NCBI GenBank assembly: GCA_038199985.1
Contig: JBBPYK010000056.1
Span: 62,001 to 126,000, forward strand
Reading direction: 5' to 3'
Source of the DNA: Arthrobacter_J sp038199985
Lineage (GTDB): Bacteria; Actinomycetota; Actinomycetes; Actinomycetales; Micrococcaceae
Length of the DNA stretch: 64,000 nucleotides
The first letter of the stretch is position 1. Each line of letters opens with the position of its first letter. Of this stretch, positions 9,187 through 18,414 are shown one piece after another. The position numbers and the translations under genes were made by a program. The notes beneath the pieces were generated by a model. That model was not told where the DNA came from, made no database searches, and worked only from the letters and a program-made list of their open reading frames with translations.

Positions 9187-10437
9187 TTACTCCGGGGACG
9201 GTGAAAGAACGCTCATAATGCGATTGAGGTCGTCGACAGAAGCAAACTCAATACTTACTTTGCCCTTCTTTGCTCCGAGAGTGATTTTTACGCTCGTGTC
9301 CAACCTATCGGCGAGCGAGGTTTCCAGGTAATCCAAGCGTTCATGTCTCGCACCTGCCCGAGGCTTGTTTGCGCGAGTAGGCCTTCTGAGTCCATCACTC
9401 AGGGCTACAATTTCTTCGGTTGCACGCACAGACAGACCCTCTGCCACGATCTTCTGTGCCAACTTCTCCATGTCCGCGTGGTCCTCCAAGGCGAGAAGTG
9501 CACGCGCATGGCCCGCTGAGAGTACGCCCGCCGCAAGTCGCCGTTGTACAAGCGGCGGCAACTTCATGAGTCGAAGGGTGTTTGATATCTGCGGACGGGA
9601 CCGACCTATGCGTTCTGCAAGCTCGTCATGGGAACAGCCAAAATCATCGAGAAGCTGCCGGTATGCAGCCGCTTCCTCAAGTGGATTGAGTTGACTACGG
9701 TGCAAGTTCTCTAGGAGAGCGTCCCTGAGCAATGCCTCGTTATCCGTGGACCGGATGATAGCTGGAACACTCTGGAGTCCTGCCTCCTGGGCTGCCCTCC
9801 AACGGCGTTCACCCATAACGAGCTCATACTTTTGGCCGCCCTCCTCTTGCGAAGGACGAACAACTATCGGTTGAAGAACGCCGATCTCACGAATGGAGTG
9901 AACGAGCTCGGCCATGTCGTCCTCGTCAAAGACATTACGAGGTTGTTTACGGTTCGGATGAATTGAGGTAACAGCAACTTCTGCGAACTCGGCCCCCGGC
10001 ACCGGAACAAGTGTTTCACGTGAAACATCGTCTTCCTCGGGGGTGCCAGGACTGTCCCTCTGCTCCGGGCCGGCGTCGGCGTGCGAGGAGTCCTTCCTCG
10101 GACGCACCCCTCCACCCTTCGGTTTGCTCGGTGTATCACCTTTGCTCACACCAACTTCCGTCTTTCCTTGCCGTTCAGCAGCCAATTTATCCTGAGCACC
10201 CGGCCGGGGCTCAGCGGCTGACACATGCTCGACACCGGGCACCGAAGGTGACTCTACGGGGTCTGATTGATCAGGAGATGCTATTGGTGCCGCGGCGGAC
10301 GGAAAAAAGACGTCGTCGACTGGACGCCCCGATCGACGGCGAGGTTGTTCCTGATCGTCCGCAGGAGGAGAAACCTCAGCACTGCTCGGAATAAGCGCTC
10401 CGAGCCCACGGCCTAAACCGCGACGCTTTTCAACCAT
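9187..10437 (-). CDS. parB: Chromosome-partitioning protein ParB
   Basis: CTP-dependent DNA clamp that loads at parS and organises the origin for segregation. ATG 10437 is chosen because GGAAGG lies 7 nt upstream; a GTG 15 nt further upstream is in frame but less likely. It gives 416 residues: a long charged N-terminal linker (about 1-150), the ParB/Srx domain with IHPNRKQPRNVFDEDDM and the GERRWRA nucleotide-binding motif, then the parS-binding helix-turn-helix (DELAERIGRSRPQISNTLRL) and a C-terminal dimerisation region. A parS site lies inside the linker-coding part. It is downstream of parA on the same strand. Confidence 0.97.
   Translation of the reverse strand: MVEKRRGLGRGLGALIPSSAEVSPPADDQEQPRRRSGRPVDDVFFPSAAAPIASPDQSDPVESPSVPGVEHVSAAEPRPGAQDKLAAERQGKTEVGVSKGDTPSKPKGGGVRPRKDSSHADAGPEQRDSPGTPEEDDVSRETLVPVPGAEFAEVAVTSIHPNRKQPRNVFDEDDMAELVHSIREIGVLQPIVVRPSQEEGGQKYELVMGERRWRAAQEAGLQSVPAIIRSTDNEALLRDALLENLHRSQLNPLEEAAAYRQLLDDFGCSHDELAERIGRSRPQISNTLRLMKLPPLVQRRLAAGVLSAGHARALLALEDHADMEKLAQKIVAEGLSVRATEEIVALSDGLRRPTRANKPRAGARHERLDYLETSLADRLDTSVKITLGAKKGKVSIEFASVDDLNRIMSVLSPSPE
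10012..10027. promoter_or_regulatory. parS site 5 (inside parB)
   Basis: Full 16-bp consensus TGTTTCACGTGAAACA within the parB reading frame. In the parB frame it encodes DVSRET, in the linker before the ParB domain. Confidence 0.95.
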
Positions 10438-10530
10438 AGAGTTTCCTTCCACTGCAAGCGCCCCTCAAGACGGAGGCATAGATTTCAATGAAACCAAGTC
10501 TAGTGCCAGTGGACCCAAACAGGTCTGAAG

Positions 10531-11643
10531 CTACGCCCCGCGTTCTGCGATTTCCGCTGCCGCCTCGAGGTAAGAGAGAGCACCGCTGGACGACGGATCG
10601 TAGGTCATCACTGTTTGTTGATAGCTCGGTGCTTCTGATATTCGGACAGACCGAGGAACAACGGCCTGGAGAACTTGTTTAGGAAAGTGCTCTCGAACTT
10701 CAGTGGCGACTTGGGAGGCAAGATTCGTCCTGCCGTCGTACATCGTCAGCAATATGGTTGATACGACAAGATTCGCGTTCAAATGCTTCTGGATCATCTC
10801 AATGTTTTTGAGCAACTGGCTGAGGCCTTCGAGCGCATAGTACTCACACTGTATTGGGATCAGCACTTCTCGAGCTGCGACAAAGGCGTTGACAGTCAAC
10901 AGGCCCAAACTTGGTGGACAATCGATGAGAACGTAGTCGAGTCTCTCTTCGCCCTTCTCTTCGCGCTCACGTTCATATAGTTCAATGGCCCGACTAAGCC
11001 GTTGCTCGCGAGCCACAAGTGAGACCAGCTCAATCTCAGCCCCCGCTAGATGGATGGTTGCTGGCGCACAGATGAGCCGTTCAATGTCTGGACACCGTGC
11101 CACGACCTGAGACAGCGGTACATCGTCGATGAGCACTTCATAGATGCTCTCTACTTCCGCATGATGCTCGATGCCCAACGCCGTCGAGGCATTGCCCTGA
11201 GGATCAATGTCAATGACGAGAACGTTCAGGCCCGCAGATGCAAGAGCCGCAGCCAGATTAACCGTGGTTGTGGTCTTCCCGACGCCGCCCTTCTGATTGC
11301 TAACGGTAAGAACTCGGGTGTGCTGAGGCCTCGGAAGTTTCCGTCCCAACAACTTTTCTCGTCTTTTGTTCTCACTCGCCAATTCACGCGCAAGAGGGGT
11401 GCTCTCGTCCATACTGTCCATGACGTCTAACACCTTGCTCTGAGGATCATCACCCTGGTGGCCGACATCCTTCGACGGCGCGGGACTGTCATCGGCGGAC
11501 GACCGTGTTTCACGTGAAACAATTCCTGTATTAGAAGGATCCGCAAACACTTCCGGTTGGATTCTACTAATTTGAGACGAAAGTAGAGAGCCCAGCATTG
11601 CAAATGCCGGCATCTTGCGTGCCGCAGAATCCTTGCTTGCCAC
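10531..11643 (-). CDS. parA: Chromosome-partitioning ATPase ParA (Soj)
   Basis: DNA-bound ATPase that works with ParB to move origins apart. Its 370 residues start at GTG 11643 behind GGAAGGTGAG. After an N-terminal extension of about 110 residues comes the deviant Walker A motif QKGGVGKTTTTVNLAA. The switch region DIDPQGNAS and the Walker-B-like YVLIDCPPSLG follow. The extension includes ARELASENKRREKLLGRKLP, seen in actinobacterial ParA proteins. A parS palindrome lies in the sequence coding for the extension. parB follows in the same direction. Confidence 0.96.
   Translation of the reverse strand: MASKDSAARKMPAFAMLGSLLSSQISRIQPEVFADPSNTGIVSRETRSSADDSPAPSKDVGHQGDDPQSKVLDVMDSMDESTPLARELASENKRREKLLGRKLPRPQHTRVLTVSNQKGGVGKTTTTVNLAAALASAGLNVLVIDIDPQGNASTALGIEHHAEVESIYEVLIDDVPLSQVVARCPDIERLICAPATIHLAGAEIELVSLVAREQRLSRAIELYEREREEKGEERLDYVLIDCPPSLGLLTVNAFVAAREVLIPIQCEYYALEGLSQLLKNIEMIQKHLNANLVVSTILLTMYDGRTNLASQVATEVREHFPKQVLQAVVPRSVRISEAPSYQQTVMTYDPSSSGALSYLEAAAEIAERGA
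11506..11521. promoter_or_regulatory. parS site 6 (inside parA)
   Basis: Full 16-bp consensus TGTTTCACGTGAAACA. In the parA frame it encodes VSRET, the same peptide as the parS site inside parB. Confidence 0.95.
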
Positions 11644-11755
11644 TATTCTTGCTCACCTTCCAACGCTCGCCTCAACCACTCTAGACTAGCCGTTCGACCG
11701 ACTCACTAGGTCGCGCAACACAGTCAACTCAGCGCATGAGGACAAATGCGGCAAC

Positions 11756-12436
11756 TCATCGTGCTGACTTACGTTTAGCGACCTCTATTCGCACGACGGT
11801 AGTTGGCTGCTCAAGGAGATCTTCGCCAACTGTCTGAATTTTAACCGTTGTGCCCCCGAGCCTACGAATAACCTTCTCGGCCTTCTCTACCTCCAGATGC
11901 GCGCTTCGCCCCTTGATGGCCAGTACTTCGCCGCCATCGCCGAGAAGTGGCATAGTCAATGACGCGAGATTCGCCAACGCCGATACAGCCCTCGCTGTGA
12001 CAACGTCGGCGGAGATCTGACCGATAAATTGCTCTGCTCGTCCCCGCAGAATTCTTACATTCGACAGTCCAAGATCACTAACTACTTCCTCAAGCCACTG
12101 AACACGGCGCTCGAGGGGTTCGACGAGTGTCAGTACGAGGTCTGGCCTAGCGATCGCGAAGGTCAACCCTGGTAGCCCCGCGCCGCTGCCTATGTCGGCG
12201 ACGCGTGCATCCGTAGCAATCAGCTGCACCACCACGGCGCAATTGAGTACGTGACGGTCCCATAGACGGGGAATCTCGCGGGGACCCAACAGGCCCCGGT
12301 CTATACCACTGGTAGCGAGATGATCCACATAACGCTCAGCTAAAGGCAGCCTATCCTTGAAAATTTTCTGAGCTGCAACCAGTTCGGCCCCGCTCAAAAA
12401 TTCACCGCTCCTGGCCGTGCCATCGAACAGTGTCAT
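11756..12436 (-). CDS. rsmG: 16S rRNA (guanine527-N7)-methyltransferase RsmG
   Basis: Methylates G527 of 16S rRNA using S-adenosylmethionine; loss gives low-level streptomycin resistance in other bacteria. The 226-residue protein carries the family sequence LWDRHVLNCAVVV and the SAM-binding VADIGSGAGLPGLTFAIARP. It lies between jag and parA in the conserved origin cluster, 9 nt after jag, so it is probably in the same transcript. Confidence 0.96.
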   Translation of the reverse strand: MTLFDGTARSGEFLSGAELVAAQKIFKDRLPLAERYVDHLATSGIDRGLLGPREIPRLWDRHVLNCAVVVQLIATDARVADIGSGAGLPGLTFAIARPDLVLTLVEPLERRVQWLEEVVSDLGLSNVRILRGRAEQFIGQISADVVTARAVSALANLASLTMPLLGDGGEVLAIKGRSAHLEVEKAEKVIRRLGGTTVKIQTVGEDLLEQPTTVVRIEVAKRKSAR

Positions 12437-12445
12437 ACCTTCAAC

Positions 12446-12982
12446 TCAGTCTTCCGGCAGGGAAACCACAATGTGACGACGTGAACCCTCCCCATGGGAT
12501 TCCGAAATCAACCCCAACTCGGCAACCACGTCATGTACGATCTTTCGCTCGTATGCACTCATAGGTTTCAGAGAGACCGATTCCGTCGACTTCTTGACGT
12601 CATCCACTGCCTTCTCCGCCAACTGCTGAAGTTCTTCACCGCGCTCTTCGCGATAACCGGTGATATCTAGGACCAGCCGCGACCGATTACCGGTAGACGT
12701 CAACACCGATAGCCGCGCAAGCTCCTGGAGAGCTTCTAGAACTTCGCCATCACGTCCAACCAGACTGTCGAGGCTACTGTCGTCATCCTCTTCAGAAAGA
12801 ATGGAAATGTAGGTACGCCCGTTGCGCACCTCGATGTCAATATCGCCGTCCATATCAGCGATATCCAAGAGTTCTTCGAGGTAGTCAGCGGCTACGTCGC
12901 CTTCTTCCTCAAGTCGGCTCACTGGCGTGGTTTCCTCGTCCGGGGAGGTCTCCGTCGAGTCTGTTGATTCCTCAGTGGTCAT
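12446..12982 (-). CDS. jag: RNA-binding protein Jag/KhpB (KH-R3H)
   Basis: Single-strand RNA-binding protein linked to cell elongation and to membrane-protein genes in other Gram-positives. Its 178 residues consist of an acidic, Thr/Glu-rich N-terminus (1-45), a KH-like domain (about 46-110, containing LVGRDGEVLEALQELARLS) and a C-terminal R3H domain (about 120-178) with LKPMSAYERKIVHDVVAE. Its start overlaps the yidC stop by 4 nt (ATGA), so translation is coupled. Confidence 0.94.
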   Translation of the reverse strand: MTTEESTDSTETSPDEETTPVSRLEEEGDVAADYLEELLDIADMDGDIDIEVRNGRTYISILSEEDDDSSLDSLVGRDGEVLEALQELARLSVLTSTGNRSRLVLDITGYREERGEELQQLAEKAVDDVKKSTESVSLKPMSAYERKIVHDVVAELGLISESHGEGSRRHIVVSLPED

Positions 12983-13944
12983 TTCTTTTTCCTCTTCTTA
13001 CGCTGTGGCTGGACCCGCTGCACTCTTGGGGCGGGGGTGATCTCTTCAACCGGCTCGGAGGTCTTCTTTTCACCGAGTAGCGGAACCATGGGCAATCCCT
13101 TTCGGGCGCGACGGTCCGCCAGTGCCTTGGCAGCAGGCGATCCAGGTGTTGGCATACGACGAATGACGTAGAACTGCTGAGCCATGGTCCAGATATTCGT
13201 GGTGGTCCAGTAGACCAACACACCAATGGGGAAGTTAATACCCCCAATTCCGAACACGACCGGAAGTATATAAAGCATCATCTTCTGCTGCTTCATGAAG
13301 GGGCTCTGCATGGCTTCTTCAGACATGTTCTTGGCCATAATCTGCTTCTGCGTCGTGAACTGCGAAGCCGTCATGGCCAAGATCATCACTATCGAGAGCA
13401 AAATGACGCTGATGTTACCGTCGCCACCGAATGAACCAAGGAACGTCGATGAAAGAGGCGCCCCAAATATAGTGGCCGCGTCGAACTGTTTGACAGCCTG
13501 CGCGCTCAATGCGCCAATGGACCTATTGTCCTCGCTAGCGCCAGAAACCCCATTGAGAACCCGGAACAGAGCAAAGAAGAATGGCATCTGGATCAAGATA
13601 GGCAAACACGCTGCAAAGGGATTGGTGCCGTGCTTCTTGTAGAGCGCCATCTGCTCCTGCGTCATTGCCTGACGTGACAGCTGGTCCGTTTTGCCCTTGT
13701 ACTTCTGCTGGAGTTTCCGCAGATCAGGCTGAAGTGCCTGCATTCCGCGCTGAGCCTTGATTTGCTTCACAAAGATGGGGATAAGTGCCGCGCGAATCAC
13801 CAAAACCAGTCCAACGATGGACAAGGTCCAGGTCCACCCTGAAGCAGAGGGCATGCCCAAGAAGGTGAACAACTCGTGGAAGGCCTGCATCACCCATGAG
13901 ACCAGCCATTGGAATGGGGACAGTATTGTGTCCAGGAAACCCAT
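12979..13944 (-). CDS. yidC: Membrane protein insertase YidC
   Basis: Inserts and folds membrane proteins, alone or with SecYEG. Its 321 residues follow the Gram-positive YidC layout with several membrane segments. A conserved arginine in the first core segment lies in VIRAALIPIFVKQIKAQR. A cytoplasmic hairpin (LRKLQQKYKGKTDQLSRQAM) follows, and the C-terminal tail is very basic (QRKKRKKK). There is no lipobox. It sits between yidD and jag as in most actinobacteria. Confidence 0.95.
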   Translation of the reverse strand: MGFLDTILSPFQWLVSWVMQAFHELFTFLGMPSASGWTWTLSIVGLVLVIRAALIPIFVKQIKAQRGMQALQPDLRKLQQKYKGKTDQLSRQAMTQEQMALYKKHGTNPFAACLPILIQMPFFFALFRVLNGVSGASEDNRSIGALSAQAVKQFDAATIFGAPLSSTFLGSFGGDGNISVILLSIVMILAMTASQFTTQKQIMAKNMSEEAMQSPFMKQQKMMLYILPVVFGIGGINFPIGVLVYWTTTNIWTMAQQFYVIRRMPTPGSPAAKALADRRARKGLPMVPLLGEKKTSEPVEEITPAPRVQRVQPQRKKRKKK

Positions 13945-13953
13945 TTACTCTCC

Positions 13954-14325
13954 TCAAGCCGTCTTGCGGCTATTTATGTCTGCCGGAATGACAGGGTGGT
14001 TCAGCACCAAGATGCGCGGGATATCTTCGTGACTCCAAGTGCGATGACCAGGTGGAACAGGATCAACGCCACCTAAGTTCCAAGGATGACACCGGACCAG
14101 CCGCTTAGCCGACAACCAACTGCCCTTGACGGCGCCGTGCACAGTAATGGCTTCAAGCGCATACGCTGAACACGAAGGGAAAAACCGGCAGACGGGTCCA
14201 TAAAGCGGTGAAATGATCTTGCGATACACGGAAAGGACACCAATGAACACAAGTCGAGGACATCCGTAAACGAACCGCAAAGCTCGTACTACAGCCATAG
14301 AAAGGAATCTAGCCATCCGGCTCAC
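13954..14325 (-). CDS. yidD: Membrane protein insertion efficiency factor YidD
   Basis: Small peripheral membrane protein thought to help YidC. Its 123 residues carry the family core SVYRKIISPLYGPVCRFFPSCSAYALEAI and the RCHPWNLGGVDPVP block. GTG 14325 is preferred because GAGGAAG lies at good spacing; ATG 14316 is the alternative. Either start overlaps the end of rnpA, so the two genes are translationally linked. The C-terminal 35 residues beyond the core are not conserved. Confidence 0.93.
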   Translation of the reverse strand: MSRMARFLSMAVVRALRFVYGCPRLVFIGVLSVYRKIISPLYGPVCRFFPSCSAYALEAITVHGAVKGSWLSAKRLVRCHPWNLGGVDPVPPGHRTWSHEDIPRILVLNHPVIPADINSRKTA

Positions 14326-14680
14326 GGCACTTCCTCTCTTTCAAACGACCCACTACCTTCGACAAGGCAGTATTGAAGTCCGACTCGATGTCTACCCACT
14401 CAGCGTCTGCCGCCGACGGTAATGCCCGAACCACAACATCCACGCCGATAGTCAAAGTTGCCAAAGACGAGGCAGCGCATTCACGTAACCTTCTTTTAAC
14501 GACGTTGCGGGCAACAGCGTTCCCTACCGCTTTGGATACAATGAACCCAAAACGGCTTGGCTCCGCTGGAGCCCTCGCCACCGCATATACAACCACGTTC
14601 CGGCGCCCATAACGGGAACCGGAACGTACTGCGTTGGAAAAGTCAGTTGACGTACGGATCCGCCGGCGCTTGGCAAGCAC
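14309..14680 (-). CDS. rnpA: Ribonuclease P protein component
   Basis: Protein subunit of RNase P, which matures tRNA 5' ends. Its 123 residues start at GTG 14680. They contain TSTDFSNAVRSGSRYGRRNVV and the RNA-binding RFGFIVSKAVGNAVARNVVKRRLRE, the RNR motif of the family. It follows rpmH by 67 nt on the same strand, the universal rpmH-rnpA pairing. Confidence 0.95.
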   Translation of the reverse strand: MLAKRRRIRTSTDFSNAVRSGSRYGRRNVVVYAVARAPAEPSRFGFIVSKAVGNAVARNVVKRRLRECAASSLATLTIGVDVVVRALPSAADAEWVDIESDFNTALSKVVGRLKERKCREPDG

Positions 14681-14747
14681 TTAGCTGGCCGGTCGGATCA
14701 GAACGAGATGATGCCGAAGCAGCACTGACACGTTGATGTTTTTAGGG

Positions 14748-14885
14748 CTAGGCCGAAAGTTCGATGCGTCCTTTGCCGCGACGTGCGGCAAGAATTGCAC
14801 GCCCAGCGCGGGTACGCATGCGAAGGCGGAAGCCGTGCTTTTTGGCACGACGGCGATTATTCGGCTGAAAAGTCCGCTTGCTCAC
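14748..14885 (-). CDS. rpmH: 50S ribosomal protein L34
   Basis: 45-residue basic ribosomal protein with the typical beginning MSKRTFQPNNRRRAKKHGFR and end RRGKGRIELSA. The start is GTG 14885. It lies next to the dnaA upstream region and transcribes away from it, as in nearly all bacteria. Confidence 0.97.
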   Translation of the reverse strand: MSKRTFQPNNRRRAKKHGFRLRMRTRAGRAILAARRGKGRIELSA

Positions 14886-15363
14886 GGTGATTACTCCAAG
14901 ACGATCAAATGACGTAGCCAGAAGAGTGCCGGCGTTGTAAGCCAGACCAGACCCAGTACGTGATTATTCAGCATCCAACAATCCGCCGTGCAGCCGGTTT
15001 ATGGGCATACGACAGTGCAGAAAGCAGACACAAAGGACTACATAACGTTAGGCGTGCAGGTACCGGGTCGTCAAACTGTGGCGATCCGGTTGGGCCTAAT
15101 CGCCTCGGTAGCCTGTTGACTATTGGCGTCCACAGACTGTGGATAAGTAGATCATTGGGCTACTCGAATCACCAAAAAGCTAGGAAGAGACACTCGCGGA
15201 ACCCAGTTATCCACATGCCTCATCCGCTGTAGGGTCAGCTATCTTCTCCCCTTTTCATCCCTTAGGCTTGCCCAAGGCCATATTTATCCACCATCTGTGC
15301 ATAAGTCTGTGGATAGCAGACAGATCAGCGGCCAGACCATCATGTACTACCTGAGGGGCTCCA
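14886..15363. other. rpmH-dnaA intergenic region with DnaA boxes
   Basis: No gene is seen here. DnaA boxes are present: perfect TTATCCACA type at 15139-15147 (reverse) and 15207-15215, and near-matches at 15284-15292 (TTATCCACC) and 15309-15317 (reverse, TGTGGATAG). The region should hold the divergent rpmH and dnaA promoters and is probably bound by DnaA for autoregulation. It may contribute to the origin. Confidence 0.75.
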
Positions 15364-16779
15364 TTGGGCGCGAACGAACACGACGATCTAGGGAGTGCTT
15401 GGCGTACCGTTCTGCGGTCCCTGGATCATGATGGCCGGGTTACTCCACGACAGCGGGGATTCGTTATCTTGGCCCAGGCTCAGGGTCTTATCGGTACAAC
15501 GTTGTTGATCGCTGTGCCCAACGAGTTGACACGAGAAGTACTCCAGAGCCAGCTGAAAGACGCTCTTGATGATTCTCTCCGTGCAGTTTTTGAAGAAGAT
15601 ATCCAATGCGCCTTCGTTATCGATCCGGCACTCACCCCCACTGCGGATGCGGAGCCGGAGGCAACAGTTGAGCGAATTCCCGTCACTAGGCCTCGTCAAG
15701 AGCCAGCTCCATCGCAGGCGCTGCCCACCGAGAATCAAGAGTCTGGCCGGTTGAATCCAAAGTATCTCTTCGACACGTTCGTCATAGGATCCTCAAACAG
15801 GTTCGCTCATGCTGCCGCCGTGGCAGTTGCCGAAGCTCCAGCCAAGGCTTACAACCCGTTGTTTATCTACGGTGATTCCGGCCTTGGCAAGACCCACCTC
15901 CTGCACGCTATCGGACACTACGCCCAACACCTCTACACAGGCATCCGCGTCAGGTACGTGAATTCAGAAGAGTTCACCAACGACTTCATCAACTCCATTC
16001 GCTACGACGAGGGAACCAGCTTCAAACAGCTGTACCGGAACGTCGATATTCTCCTCATTGACGACATCCAGTTCCTCTCCGGTAAGGAAGCCACCCAAGA
16101 AGAGTTCTTTCATACGTTTAATGCCCTTCACAATCACAATAAGCAAGTGGTTATTACCTCGGACCAGCCTCCGAAGTTACTCTCCGGGTTTGAAGACCGG
16201 ATGCGCTCGAGGTTCGAGTGGGGTCTTCTCACGGATATTCAGCCTCCGGAGCTGGAAACTCGCATTGCCATACTCCGGAAGAAGGCCATCAGCGAAGGTC
16301 TTTCCGCACCCGACGATGTCCTGGAATACATCGCATCCAAGATCTCTACTAACATCCGCGAACTGGAGGGTGCGCTTATCCGGGTTACCGCGTTCGCGAG
16401 CCTGAACAGGCAGACCGTTGATATGGGTTTGGCTGAAATCGTCCTCAAGGACCTCATTACCGATGACGGTGCGCGGGAGATCACCGCATCGGTAATCATT
16501 GGGCAGACTGCATCATATTTCCAGATCAGCCTTGAGGAGCTGTGCAGCAAGTCACGCACGCGGACCCTCGTGACCGCTCGACAAATTGCCATGTACTTGT
16601 GCCGGGAACTGACAGATATGTCCCTCCCAAAAATCGGGCAGGAACTTGGCGGCCGCGATCACACCACCGTGATCCATGCAGATCGTAAAATCCGCCAACT
16701 CATGGCCGAACGGCGCGTCATTTACAACCAGGTAACCGAGCTCACCAACCGCATCAAGCAGCAACAACGCGAGAAGTAG
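15364..16779 (+). CDS. dnaA: Chromosomal replication initiator DnaA
   Basis: ATP-dependent initiator that binds DnaA boxes and opens oriC. The 471 residues begin at a TTG codon (15364) preceded by GAGGGG at good spacing; no better start is seen. Domain I is residues 1-85, followed by a short linker. The AAA+ domain has Walker A GDSGLGKTHLL at about 169-179 and Walker B LLIDDIQFL at about 230. The C-terminal DNA-binding helix-turn-helix contains GRDHTTVIHADRKI. The linker is short compared with Streptomyces DnaA. Confidence 0.98.
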   Translation: MGANEHDDLGSAWRTVLRSLDHDGRVTPRQRGFVILAQAQGLIGTTLLIAVPNELTREVLQSQLKDALDDSLRAVFEEDIQCAFVIDPALTPTADAEPEATVERIPVTRPRQEPAPSQALPTENQESGRLNPKYLFDTFVIGSSNRFAHAAAVAVAEAPAKAYNPLFIYGDSGLGKTHLLHAIGHYAQHLYTGIRVRYVNSEEFTNDFINSIRYDEGTSFKQLYRNVDILLIDDIQFLSGKEATQEEFFHTFNALHNHNKQVVITSDQPPKLLSGFEDRMRSRFEWGLLTDIQPPELETRIAILRKKAISEGLSAPDDVLEYIASKISTNIRELEGALIRVTAFASLNRQTVDMGLAEIVLKDLITDDGAREITASVIIGQTASYFQISLEELCSKSRTRTLVTARQIAMYLCRELTDMSLPKIGQELGGRDHTTVIHADRKIRQLMAERRVIYNQVTELTNRIKQQQREK

Positions 16780-17241
16780 TTCCCAGACTGGAATGACATG
16801 CCCGTAATTAACAGCTGTGGATGAGCCTGTGGATAACTACTGAACAAGCTCCGTTTTGTGTCTAACAACTCTTCATAGCCCTGTGGACAACAAAATCGTC
16901 GCATTTTTCATCCACACCCCTCAAGGACAACTACCAGTGGCTCTCCCCACTTTCTACACACCCCAAATCGGGGCGTCCACAGTCGAGGAATAGGTTATCC
17001 ACAGAATCCACAGGCGTTACTACCACTACTAACCCTTAACATCTGGACTCTTTGCCAAATAACATCATCACTCCAGCGCCGACACCATTGACTTCACGCC
17101 CGGTGCAGTCAAAGGTCCCAGGGCGCTAAGCTGTCTGAAAGTAATGTTCCACCGCGTTCCCTTGCCTCCCCTCAACCACGGCGGGTCACCAAGGGCCAAA
17201 TGCCAGGGACTCTCATCGTGTAAGAAAGGCGGCACCCTTCA
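16780..17241. other. Probable oriC (dnaA-dnaN intergenic region)
   Basis: The 462-bp gap holds DnaA boxes in both orientations: TGTGGATGA 16816-16824, TGTGGATAA 16828-16836, TGTGGACAA 16882-16890 and TTATCCACA 16995-17003. Further near-matches (CATCCACAC near 16910, AATCCACAG near 17006) are also present. More AT-rich tracts occur around 16890-16910 and 17030-17070. In actinobacteria the origin usually lies exactly between dnaA and dnaN, so this is the expected oriC. No gene is seen. Confidence 0.85.
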
Positions 17242-18366
17242 GTGAAGTTCAGAGTTGAGCGGGATGTACTGGCCGAAGCCGTTACGTGGACAGCCCGTTC
17301 ACTATCACCCCGCCCACCGGTCCCAGTTCTTTCCGGCCTGCTTATCAAAGCGGAAAACGGCTCCGTGAGCCTTGCCAGTTTCGATTATGAGATCTCGGCT
17401 CGTCTGCAGATCCCAGCGGACATCTCTGAGGAAGGATCTATCCTTGTATCCGGACGCCTCCTTGCAGACATCTGTCGTAGCCTTCCGTCGGCGCCGGTTG
17501 AGGTAACGACCGATGGTTCCAAGGTGACGCTCACATGTCGCAGTAGCCGATTCAACCTTTCAACGATGCCCGTAGGGGAGTACCCAGAACTCCCTGCCCT
17601 GCCTGAGGTTAGCGGCGTCGTCGACGGGGAAGCGTTCTCGCAAGCCGTTTCACAGGTCATCATCGCTGCAAGCCGTGATGACACTCTGCCGATTCTCACC
17701 GGAGTCAGGATGGAGATCGAAGATGACCTCATTACATTTTTGGCAACGGATCGTTACCGCCTGGCCCTACGTGAGGTCTCCTGGAAACCGACGACCCCGG
17801 GCATTTCAACATCTGCACTCGTCAAGGCCAAAACTCTGAATGAAGTTGCCCGGACCCTTGGATCCGCGGGAGACCTGAACATTGCGCTCTCGGATGACAA
17901 TGAACTCATTGGATTCGAAAGCGGCGGTCGGCGAACAACTTCCCTCCTTGTGGATGGGGATTATCCAAAGATTCGGTCGTTGTTCCCGGAGACAACACCC
18001 ATCCATGCCACGGTTGAAACCAGCAGTCTTGTCGAAGCTGTGCGTAGAGTCTCACTGGTCGCGGAACGGAATACTGCAGTGCGTATGGCTTTCATTGAAG
18101 GTCAGGTAACACTAGACGCGGGAACTGGGGAGGACGCCCAAGCCTCAGAGGCTATTGAGGCTTCTCTGGTCGGCGATGACATCACCGTGGCATTCAATCC
18201 GCAGTACCTCAGTGAGGGCCTGAATGCGTTCTCGAGCAAGTATGTTCGCTTTTCTTTTACAACTCCACCAAAACCCGCAGTTGTTTCCGCCCAAAAGGAA
18301 CTTAATGGCGATGATCAGGACGACTATAAATATCTCCTTATGCCTGTGAGATTGTCGAACCACTAG
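17242..18366 (+). CDS. dnaN: DNA polymerase III sliding clamp (beta subunit)
   Basis: Ring-shaped processivity factor of the replicative polymerase. Its 374 residues (GTG start 17242) begin MKFRVERDVLAEAVTWTARS. They end in the family's C-terminal YKYLLMPVRL, the hydrophobic-pocket segment that binds clamp partners. Length and order (dnaA-dnaN-gnd-recF) are normal for the group. Confidence 0.98.
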   Translation: MKFRVERDVLAEAVTWTARSLSPRPPVPVLSGLLIKAENGSVSLASFDYEISARLQIPADISEEGSILVSGRLLADICRSLPSAPVEVTTDGSKVTLTCRSSRFNLSTMPVGEYPELPALPEVSGVVDGEAFSQAVSQVIIAASRDDTLPILTGVRMEIEDDLITFLATDRYRLALREVSWKPTTPGISTSALVKAKTLNEVARTLGSAGDLNIALSDDNELIGFESGGRRTTSLLVDGDYPKIRSLFPETTPIHATVETSSLVEAVRRVSLVAERNTAVRMAFIEGQVTLDAGTGEDAQASEAIEASLVGDDITVAFNPQYLSEGLNAFSSKYVRFSFTTPPKPAVVSAQKELNGDDQDDYKYLLMPVRLSNH

Positions 18367-18414
18367 ACCTTTCGGTACCAAGCCGCTCCAGCTACGTCGG
18401 GAAGAGTGATTAAT

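Noticed and set aside
14960..15232. 90-codon plus-strand frame upstream of dnaA
   Set aside because: It overlaps the DnaA-box region, lacks a ribosome-binding site and has no recognisable features.
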